From Lachnospiraceae bacterium (GTDB lineage Bacteria; Bacillota_A; Clostridia; Lachnospirales; Lachnospiraceae), in assembly GCA_021770615.1 (NCBI GenBank), contig JAETQR010000018.1:16583-80582 (forward strand): DNA of 64,000 bases, read 5' to 3'. Shown piece by piece: positions 1-6,543 of the stretch. Within the stretch, counting starts at the first letter, position 1. Each line of letters starts with the position of its first letter. The notes beneath the pieces are model-generated. The model was not told the origin of the DNA. It searched no databases and saw nothing but the letters and a program-made list of their open reading frames with translations. The position numbers were made by a program, and so were the translations under genes.

Positions 1-438
1 AATCAGTGTACCTGCCGCAACCTCGATCAGTTTTCCATTGATATCTCCGCTCACCCGTTCACTCTTTCCGTTCCCTTCCAATACGACACTGCTTAACCGT
101 AGGGAATTTCCCTGCATATAAATCAGTGTTCCTTTGTAAGTATTCCCGGACGCCGCCTTTCTCCGGATCCGGTATTTCCCGCCATATATCGTCTTTTTCC
201 CTCTCACACGCAAAAGCCGGTCTACTGTAATATTTCCTTTTAAAATAATCTGTAATTCTCCCTGGGCCGCCAATGCACGCTCAAGTTCTGCCTGGGAACT
301 TACTGTCTTTTTTGCCACCGCATGGCACACCATGGCAGATTCTTTAAATTCCGGCCCCGTCCCTATTATTCCGCTCATCCACAAAACCGCTAAAAGCATC
401 ACTCCGTTCAGGATCTTTTTCCCCCACCTTATCCTCAT
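1..438 (-). CDS. Secreted beta-helix-like surface protein, N-terminal part only
   Basis: The frame is open for 146 codons from an ATG at 438 to the window edge, so the C-terminus lies outside the window. GGAGG at 447-451 sits 8 bases before the ATG and fixes the start. The first ~25 residues are basic then hydrophobic (KKILNGVMLLAVLWMSG), a signal peptide. The rest reads like the entry of a parallel beta-helix: an 'ITVDRLLRVRGKKTIYGG' type strand pattern and short repeated hydrophobic rungs, as in pectate-lyase-like adhesins or surface proteins. Its first 95 bases overlap, in another frame, the end of the ATPase gene upstream. The identity of the full protein cannot be told from this fragment. 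Confidence 0.7.
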   Translation of the reverse strand, partial: MRIRWGKKILNGVMLLAVLWMSGIIGTGPEFKESAMVCHAVAKKTVSSQAELERALAAQGELQIILKGNITVDRLLRVRGKKTIYGGKYRIRRKAASGNTYKGTLIYMQGNSLRLSSVVLEGNGKSERVSGDINGKLIEVAAGTLI

Positions 439-1288
439 TCTCTTTTCCTCCCTTTACCTGTCGTTTCTTTTTCCCGCTCTTTTCCAGTATGTCTCTCTTC
501 ATCTCTTCAAACAGGCATACCGTCTCCTTGGCCGCACACATAAAATCATAGTTTACATTTTTGTTTCCGCAGGAATAATTTTTCAAAAGAAACGGAATCA
601 CATTCCCTTTTGTCAGGGCATCCGCAAATTTCCTGTTATACGGAATCGTACCCACCATGTTTCCCGGCAGATCAAACCGGGTAATAATATCACTTTTCGT
701 GATCACCGAATCCACATCATAATTCCCGATCACATAAAATGCTTTCTTTTTAATCTCTGAATAATTTCTGAAAAAATGAGACAACAGCTGATCGTTCTGA
801 CACAGATTCACGACGATCAGATCTGCTTCCTTTAAGATTTCTCTTGAACTTTCAAGAGGAGAAGAAGAAATATCAACACATACCGTACTGTAAAACTGTT
901 CTAACAGTTCCATTACCTCCCCGGCATGCCGCTTCAGGCGAAATTCCATCAGATCCCTGTTCATCCCGCCTGTTGGCAGATAAAATACCTGCTGGTCAAA
1001 AACCGAAAGACACGTCCGGTAAATCATGCCCGGACTGACCTCGCCCCCTACATCACAATAACTTAGTACCCTTCCCAGGCCATTTTCTACAAAATATGAA
1101 TTTTTCTCCTGCAACATGTCATAGGAATTCTGGTTTAGAAATACACTTCCAAGATTATTGATATTAGAATGATTTTCAAATAAGATCGTGTCAGAAGGCT
1201 CATACAGAGCCGATAATATACTGATACAGGACATATTTCCCGTAACTCCGGACTTTCCCGGAGAATTGCTCCAAAAAGCAATTTTCAA
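344..1288 (-). CDS. ParA/CpaE-like ATPase, Tad-pilus type, divergent P-loop
   Basis: A 314-aa protein of the MinD/ParA superfamily. The N-terminus has a deviant Walker A (SPGKSGVTGN at about 9-18 instead of KGGVGKT), and later segments (VCVDISSSPLE, LIVVNLCQND, FYVIGNYDVDS) follow the alternating strand pattern of the fold. ATPases with this degenerate loop are typically found at the head of Tad/Flp pilus loci in Clostridia, where they act at the membrane in pilus assembly or localisation. No other tad gene is in view; they could lie beyond the left edge. The likely start is a TTG at 1288, about 10 bases after GGAGG. The charged C-terminal tail (KKKRQVKGGKENEDK) overlaps the next gene by 95 bases. 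Nucleotide binding is not assured. Confidence 0.6.
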   Translation of the reverse strand: MKIAFWSNSPGKSGVTGNMSCISILSALYEPSDTILFENHSNINNLGSVFLNQNSYDMLQEKNSYFVENGLGRVLSYCDVGGEVSPGMIYRTCLSVFDQQVFYLPTGGMNRDLMEFRLKRHAGEVMELLEQFYSTVCVDISSSPLESSREILKEADLIVVNLCQNDQLLSHFFRNYSEIKKKAFYVIGNYDVDSVITKSDIITRFDLPGNMVGTIPYNRKFADALTKGNVIPFLLKNYSCGNKNVNYDFMCAAKETVCLFEEMKRDILEKSGKKKRQVKGGKENEDKVGEKDPERSDAFSGFVDERNNRDGAGI

Positions 1289-1329
1289 AAAATCACTTCC
1301 TCCATATTCAATTTCGGTGGAATGGGACT

Positions 1330-1358
1330 ATCATATCATCCTTTTTTGATTTTGTAAA
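1330..1358 (-). promoter_or_regulatory. Sigma-A-type promoter for the ParA-like gene
   Basis: On the minus strand TTTACA (1353-1358) and TATGAT (1330-1335) are separated by 17 bases, upstream of the TTG start at 1288. Inferred from consensus match only. Confidence 0.5.
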
Positions 1359-1395
1359 TTGTCACTTTTAGACAAAAATGAAGGGAAAAGTTTAT

Positions 1396-1810
1396 AAGGT
1401 ATTACATAAATGGGGAATACGGTCGGGGTATCAAATCAGGATTGATTCCCCCGGGCCGCACGCTCCCGCTCGTAAAATCACGCAGCAGCACTAAAAACGC
1501 AAAATACGCGTCTTAAGTAAGGTGTTACATAATGGAGGGTGGGGAAGGGTATCAAATCAGGATTGGTTCCCCGAGGCCGCACGCTCTCGCTCGTAAAATC
1601 ACGCAGCAGCACTAAATACGCAAAATATGCGTCTTAAGTAAGGTGTTACATAATGGAAGGTGGGGAAGGGTATAAAATCAGGATTGGTTCCCCGAGGCCG
1701 CACGCTCTCGCTCGTAAAATCACGCAGCAGCACTAAATACGCAAAATACGCGTCTTAAGTGCTGGCGGATTTTAAAGGCGGCCCGGGGGAACCAATCCTG
1801 ATTTGATACC
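1396..1810. repeat. Hairpin repeat array A: three ~122-bp tandem units plus inverted end arm
   Basis: Three tandem units begin near 1396, 1519 and 1640. Each carries the core CTCGTAAAATCACGCAG (1469-1485, 1590-1606, 1711-1727). The last unit is complete: its left arm (about 1671-1700) pairs with an inverted copy at 1779-1810, and an inner stem CAGCACT (1728-1734) pairs with AGTGCTG (1758-1764). Units 1 and 2 stop after the central part and lack the closing right arm. The left arm of unit 1 (1427-1458) matches the reverse complement of 1779-1810 at 31 of 32 positions. No open frame of note lies here. It shares its core with array B, which lies in the opposite orientation. Confidence 0.85.
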
Positions 1811-1923
1811 AAAACCCATACTCTTCATTATGTGATTTTTTTCATAATATGTTGGCAATATCCATACGAAATCCAGCGACCTCACCTAGCACATACCCTG
1901 TGAAAAATAGAAGGGGAGACCTG

Positions 1924-2193
1924 CCCCAAAACCAATAAGACACCGGGAACAACCTTTAAAATCCGCTGGTACTTGGGATGCGTACTTCGCATCCTTTGTA
2001 CCACTGCGTGATTTTACGAGCGCGAGCGTGTTGTTCCCGGCGTCTTATTGGTTTTGGGGCTCATCCCCCTTTATTTTCCTGGAATCCGCTGCTACTTGGG
2101 ATGCGTATTTCGCATCCTTTGTACCACTGCGTGATTTTACGAGCGCGAGCGTGTTGTTCCCGGCGTCTTATTGGTTTTGGGGCTCATCCCCCT
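1924..2193. repeat. Hairpin repeat array B: two ~123-bp units, inverted relative to array A
   Basis: The reverse complement of the array A core occurs at 2004-2020 and 2127-2143. The first unit is a complete hairpin: arm 1924-1953 pairs with 2030-2059, AAAATCCGC (1958-1966) with GCGTGATTTT (2006-2015), TGGTAC (1967-1972) with GTACCA (1998-2003), and GGATGCG (1976-1982) with CGCATCC (1988-1994). The second unit repeats the right-hand part with its arm at 2153-2182 but lacks a left arm. The arm sequence differs entirely from that of array A. The array runs up to the stop codon of the membrane protein gene ending at 2194. Confidence 0.85.
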
Positions 2194-2898
2194 TTATTTT
2201 TCCATCTTCTGCTTTGGCTCCAGCTTCTCCTTATAATCTCTTTTCCTCCGTACACGGATCTTCACCGTCTCACAAGTTCCCACATACTTTCTCGTACGGA
2301 TCAGATGATACAGGTAGAACAGAACCGCAAGAACCAGTACGACCTGATAAACACGGGCTACCGTAAAATGGCCGACAAAATTTAAGAATGTCATAAATAC
2401 CCGGCAAAATGCAGTTAACCACCACCCAAATAAAATTCTTGTGTTTGTTGACCGGTTTACAAGGGCATCCGTAATTCCTGCCGTGGAATAAACAACAAAA
2501 TATTCCATAAGAAGTTCGGAAGCAGCAGCGACAAAATACAAGATGATGATCCAGATCACAAGCGCCGGCCCCTGCTCGATAAATCCGCAAGCCCTTAAGA
2601 GGACAGAACATACTGCTGTCAAAAAGAGAAACGGAATCGCAAATAAAAACTGTTTGTTATAACGAACCAGCAGGCATATCCCCACCAATATAAGAAGACA
2701 ACCGACCACATCCGGAAGATAGTCCAATCTCACATGATCGCCAAGAATATTGGTCAACGTATATGTGCGGATTGACGCACTTAGTTCATACTCTCCTACT
2801 GGACCGACCACATCCAATGCCGGATAGGATATTTCAGTTATCCCATAGAAATCGATCCCGGTAAATAAAAGACCGATCGCAATTAATATAACAGCCAC
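2194..2898 (-). CDS. Polytopic membrane protein of unknown function
   Basis: A 234-aa protein with about five hydrophobic helices (first near 2-18, then around 60-80, 85-105, 115-140 and 175-205) and a strongly basic C-terminal tail (RVRRKRDYKEKLEPKQK). No family was recognised. The chosen start is a GTG at 2898 preceded by AAAGGAGG at 7 bases; it overlaps the PAP2 stop codon as TAGTG, so the two genes are probably translationally coupled. A longer reading from an ATG at 2943 has no ribosome site. The stop codon abuts repeat array B. A membrane role next to a lipid phosphatase is all that context suggests. Confidence 0.7.
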   Translation of the reverse strand: MAVILIAIGLLFTGIDFYGITEISYPALDVVGPVGEYELSASIRTYTLTNILGDHVRLDYLPDVVGCLLILVGICLLVRYNKQFLFAIPFLFLTAVCSVLLRACGFIEQGPALVIWIIILYFVAAASELLMEYFVVYSTAGITDALVNRSTNTRILFGWWLTAFCRVFMTFLNFVGHFTVARVYQVVLVLAVLFYLYHLIRTRKYVGTCETVKIRVRRKRDYKEKLEPKQKMEK

Positions 2899-3434
2899 TA
2901 TGATTCCTCCTTTTTCCGATTCTGAGTTTTTTCTATGATCCATATACTAACGAGTGCAAACACTGTACCAAACAACATCCCGCCCAATATATCCGTCGGA
3001 TAGTGAACAAAAAAATACAATCTGGAGGCAGCAATAAGAAGCGCTATACAAAGAGCGATCCATCCATACCGGCGTTTCCAGTAAAAAAGAGATGTCGTTG
3101 CCGCAAACGATGAAAACGTATGTCCCGATGGAAAAGAAAAATCTTTCGGGACGGCTATGAGCATTTCCACCTCCGGATGCCGCCAGCACGGTCTGGGACG
3201 TGCAATCAGATTTTTTAACAATCCATTTCCAAAAAGAAGGCACATCAAAAGAGACAACAGAACGATCGCCCCATACTTCCGGTGTTTTTCCTGAAACAAA
3301 AGCAGAATACCGATCACGATCCATATCATTCCCGCCTCACCGATCACAGTAAAAAAGTGAAAAAACTGGGTCAGGAGCATATTATGGATCTGCTGAAAAA
3401 TTTCAAGGATTCCATGATCAAATGCCTCTATCAA
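2898..3434 (-). CDS. PAP2-family membrane phosphatase
   Basis: A 178-aa PAP2/undecaprenyl-diphosphatase-type protein with all three signature motifs: KNLIARPRP (KxxxxxxRP), PSGHTFSS (PSGH, catalytic His) and ASRLYFFVHYPTD (SRxxxxxHxxxD). Five to six hydrophobic helices fit the family. Such enzymes remove phosphate from undecaprenyl-PP, phosphatidic acid or similar lipid phosphates at the outer face of the membrane. The start appears to be TTG at 3434, about 9 bases after AGGA. It overlaps the downstream membrane gene by one base. Substrate is not decided by the sequence. Confidence 0.88.
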   Translation of the reverse strand: MIEAFDHGILEIFQQIHNMLLTQFFHFFTVIGEAGMIWIVIGILLLFQEKHRKYGAIVLLSLLMCLLFGNGLLKNLIARPRPCWRHPEVEMLIAVPKDFSFPSGHTFSSFAATTSLFYWKRRYGWIALCIALLIAASRLYFFVHYPTDILGGMLFGTVFALVSIWIIEKTQNRKKEES

Positions 3435-3458
3435 TAATCTTTTCCTATCCTTTCCAGA

Positions 3459-4733
3459 TTAATTAATGCGGATTTTTACCGAAACCTTCCGGCTTCCTTT
3501 GATGGCACGTATTCTTACGACCCCCTTTTTCTTCGCCCGCACAACGCCACTCCCCGAGACCGTCGCAATCTTTTTATTCGATGAGCGCCATACCACACTC
3601 TGTCCAAGACGGAGCGGCCATACAGATGCCTTCAGGGACATCCTGCTTCCCCGTTTTAACGTCTTTTTATTTCCGGATATCTTCACTTTAGATATCCGTT
3701 TCAATAAATTCCTTACTTCCTTCTGACAGCTGGTCTTATAAAGACTCTCATAGCTAAATAATGCATAGCCGGAAACCTTGCTGCTTCTTCTGGTCTTACT
3801 GATTTCACTGGCAACTACTTTCGAACTTTTTTTCCATCCGGTGTCCAGACGGTCGTTCATACCACCCCGATACAATCCAAGCCCGATGTACATCGTGATA
3901 CCGGCGGTATTCAGGCTTTTCCACTGACTGAGTCTCTGATCAAATAACTTAGTCAGTCTGCCACCCATCAGATAGGAATTAGACCAATAAATCTGTGGTA
4001 CGATATAATCAATATATCCTTGTGTACTCATCCATGTCTTCACATCCGCCCCGATCGACTCACAATATTCCACATTTCCTGCAGGACTGATCCCAAACTG
4101 GAGCGAAGGCGACTTTTGTTTTACTGTCTGATACACAGACTTGACCATCGCATTTGTATATTCCATCTTCTTCTTTTGGGAAACAGAAGAATATTTTGAA
4201 TACTCCTTATGTCCTTTGGACGGATAAAAATAGTCATCAAAATGTATACCATCTACCGGATACCGGTCGATCACTTCTCTCACGGCAAGAAGAATCCTGC
4301 TGTTTGTCGACTGTTCGGCTGGATCATACACCTTCTTTTTCGTGATCCGGTATGGATTCATCCATGCATGAAATGACAGATTGTACTTATGTGCTGTTTC
4401 CACGAGGATTGCAAGCGGATCATAATCCGGTTCTTCATCCCCCATATACGAACTAAAATCAAAATTATCGGAAGGCCATATCGCATCATCAAACGCCCTC
4501 ACATGAAAAAACACTGTGTTACAGCCGTTATCACGGATATTGCGAAACATCTTATCCGCATTGATACGGAATGTACTCTCCGGCTGATCTTTCAGGCCGG
4601 CTCCTTCATATTCGAAAAAAGAAACCCATACTGCCCGAGTCTCCCTGGCATGTGCCGTCCCTGTATTTCCAAAACAAAACAACAGACCCGCCAAAAAAAG
4701 AACTGCCATATAAACTTTACTTCTACTTCTCAT
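3459..4733 (-). CDS. Secreted GHL10-type (DUF187) glycosidase with C-terminal Big_2 domain
   Basis: A 424-aa exported protein. The signal peptide is at about 9-30, then a glycosyl-hydrolase-like 10 barrel opens with ETRAVWVSFFE and includes FHAWMNPYR and DGIHFDDYFYPS, typical of family 10-like cell-envelope hydrolases. The last ~75 residues form a Big_2 domain (WRSSNKKIATVSGSGVV). The start is the ATG at 4733 because GAGGGATAAA precedes it; the frame upstream to 4829 lacks a ribosome site. Related proteins act on peptidoglycan or surface glycans outside the cell. The gene sits between cysK and the PAP2 gene on the same strand. Confidence 0.82.
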   Translation of the reverse strand: MRSRSKVYMAVLFLAGLLFCFGNTGTAHARETRAVWVSFFEYEGAGLKDQPESTFRINADKMFRNIRDNGCNTVFFHVRAFDDAIWPSDNFDFSSYMGDEEPDYDPLAILVETAHKYNLSFHAWMNPYRITKKKVYDPAEQSTNSRILLAVREVIDRYPVDGIHFDDYFYPSKGHKEYSKYSSVSQKKKMEYTNAMVKSVYQTVKQKSPSLQFGISPAGNVEYCESIGADVKTWMSTQGYIDYIVPQIYWSNSYLMGGRLTKLFDQRLSQWKSLNTAGITMYIGLGLYRGGMNDRLDTGWKKSSKVVASEISKTRRSSKVSGYALFSYESLYKTSCQKEVRNLLKRISKVKISGNKKTLKRGSRMSLKASVWPLRLGQSVVWRSSNKKIATVSGSGVVRAKKKGVVRIRAIKGSRKVSVKIRIN

Positions 4734-4881
4734 TTTATCCCTCATTTCTGTATCATTGTAACTTAGCCTATCGCAGGCTATGCGTATCTTTCTCCACTCT
4801 TCTATCATACATGAAAAATACACAAACAAATGGCAGAATAAAAATCTTGTCAGGATGCAAGGTCCTGCCGGTTACAAAGCG

Positions 4882-5796
4882 TTACATGAATAACCCTGTA
4901 CTAAAATAACGCTCCATCCGGTCAGCAAGTACCGTGGCTATCACCTTACCCGTCCCATATTTTTCTGTAATCTTCTTACATGCCCAGACATTTGCCCCTG
5001 ATGAGGTTCCGCATAAGAGCCCCTGCACACTGGCCAGCTCCCTAGCTGTATTTATCGCATCCTCATCCGTAACCTCAATAATATCATCTATGATCGAAGT
5101 ATCCAGTACATCCGGGATAAAGCCGTCTCCAATTCCCTGAATGCTATGGAGCCCCGGCTCATCACCAAGCAGTGCTGATACATTTTTCGGCTCGACTGCC
5201 ACCACTTTCAGATCTGGATTCTTTTCCTTCAAATAGGTTCCAATTCCCTGCAGCGTCCCACCACTGCCAAGGCCTGACACAAAAACATCTACTTTTCCAT
5301 CAAGCTGTTGATATAATTCAACCGCTGTAGTTTTATAATGAACCGCCGGATTTTCCGGATTCGTAAACTGCTGTGGCATAAAACAGTTTCCAATCTCCTC
5401 CACAAGCTCCTCTGCCTTCCTGACAGAACCATCAATACTTTCCTCCGGAGGAGTGAGTACAAGCTCTGCTCCCAGCGCATGGATGATTTTTTTTCTCTCT
5501 TCACTCATATTCTCGGGCATGACAATAATAACCCGGTATCCCTTCCTGACACCCACCAGGGAAAGGCCAATGCCCGTATTTCCACTGGTTGGCTCCACGA
5601 TCGTCATCCCCGGTTTTAATGCCCCCTTCTTTTCCGCCTGCTCGATCATATTTTTTGCAACCCGGTCCTTGATGCTGCCTCCCGGATTCAAAAACTCTGC
5701 CTTTGCATAGATGGGAAGCCCTGTCATCCTTTTCAGACTGAGTAACGGCGTGTTCCCGATCAGGTCAATTACATTTTCTATCATTCTCTCCTTCAC
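4882..5796 (-). CDS. cysK: Cysteine synthase (O-acetylserine sulfhydrylase)
   Basis: A 304-aa PLP enzyme of the CysK/CBS family. The Schiff-base lysine is in GGSIKDR (about 41-47), the substrate loop is PTSGNTGIG (about 69-77), the PLP phosphate loop is GLGSGGTLQG and the C-terminal serine motif is GTSSGAN. The end reads MERYFSTGLF, matching the GERYLST tail of CysK. It makes L-cysteine from O-acetylserine and sulfide in the cytoplasm. The start overlaps the end of the DUF5662 gene by 4 bases (ATGA), so the two form an operon. No serine acetyltransferase gene is adjacent. Confidence 0.93.
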   Translation of the reverse strand: MKERMIENVIDLIGNTPLLSLKRMTGLPIYAKAEFLNPGGSIKDRVAKNMIEQAEKKGALKPGMTIVEPTSGNTGIGLSLVGVRKGYRVIIVMPENMSEERKKIIHALGAELVLTPPEESIDGSVRKAEELVEEIGNCFMPQQFTNPENPAVHYKTTAVELYQQLDGKVDVFVSGLGSGGTLQGIGTYLKEKNPDLKVVAVEPKNVSALLGDEPGLHSIQGIGDGFIPDVLDTSIIDDIIEVTDEDAINTARELASVQGLLCGTSSGANVWACKKITEKYGTGKVIATVLADRMERYFSTGLFM

Positions 5797-6338
5797 TCTT
5801 TCCCCTTCTTTTCTTTCAAATTTCTAATATACCGAAAAGTCTCTTTTTCACCCTTTTCCTTGAGCATCGTGAGCAGTCCTTCGATCAGTTCCCCCGTCTC
5901 CGGATGTATCATGCGGCAGTATTTCCCTTTTTGATAATATTTGAGCGGCATATCCTCCGTATAATCACTGCCATTATATATTTTACTTGCTGCCACCCGG
6001 TCGCAGAACATTTCCTTTACATATTTTAGCGGCATCTTTACCGGTTCTTTCAGACGGGTATGCGGATCATAATCCTGCCAGTACTCAAAATGGTGCTTAT
6101 TCCTTCCCTGATGGTGCATCCATGCAAGGGAATGCCCGATCGTCTCACGCTCCCCCGCATTCGGACTTCTGTCACCCTGATAGTATTTAGCTCCGGGGAT
6201 AAACTCCGTCGGTGAATATTTTGACAGGTCATGCCGCAATCCCTGCCATAGTATCCCGGCACGAAAACAGTGTTTTATCACCTGATGCCTGTGTTTTGTG
6301 ATCGTACAAAAATGTTTCCAAGGCTGCATATTTCTCAT
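5793..6338 (-). CDS. DUF5662-like conserved protein
   Basis: A 181-aa soluble, His-rich protein. The segment LRHDLSKYSPTEF, followed by H-rich stretches (WMHHQGRNKHHFEYW) and the D-rich RVAASKIYNGSDY, matches what I recall of DUF5662 proteins, which are common in Firmicutes and in phages. The spaced HDLSK, HH and D motifs suggest a metal-binding HD-like helical fold, but catalysis is not known. It overlaps cysK by 4 bases and probably is co-transcribed with it. Confidence 0.65.
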   Translation of the reverse strand: MRNMQPWKHFCTITKHRHQVIKHCFRAGILWQGLRHDLSKYSPTEFIPGAKYYQGDRSPNAGERETIGHSLAWMHHQGRNKHHFEYWQDYDPHTRLKEPVKMPLKYVKEMFCDRVAASKIYNGSDYTEDMPLKYYQKGKYCRMIHPETGELIEGLLTMLKEKGEKETFRYIRNLKEKKGKE

Positions 6339-6441
6339 CCTTACTCTGTCATTTTTCCTGGTTCAACAGCGCTAATTTACAACTAATATCTATCATACCA
6401 AAAATAACCGGCTTTGGCAACACCAAAGAAGCCCTGTAAAC

Positions 6442-6481
6442 GAAAGAAAGCCCCCGGCGGATCTCTCCGCCAAGGGGGCTT
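6442..6481 (-). terminator. Strong hairpin terminator after the Ig-like surface gene
   Basis: AAGCCCCCGGCGGA pairs with TCCGCCAAGGGGGCTT across a short loop; on the minus strand it is followed by TTTCTTTCG. It lies about 60 bases beyond the stop of the gene ending at 6544. Confidence 0.85.
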
Positions 6482-6543
6482 CCCATATCTTAAGCTTATT
6501 ATAAAGCTTTTATTTCTGTTCTGTACTCCGTACTTATAAAATC

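Noticed and set aside
1396..2193. CRISPR array
   Set aside because: Units are about 122 bp, nearly identical over their whole length, with internal hairpins and no spacers or cas genes.
1978..2385. Repeat-encoded protein on the plus strand
   Set aside because: The frame arises from two copies of the hairpin repeat and runs into the antisense of a real gene.
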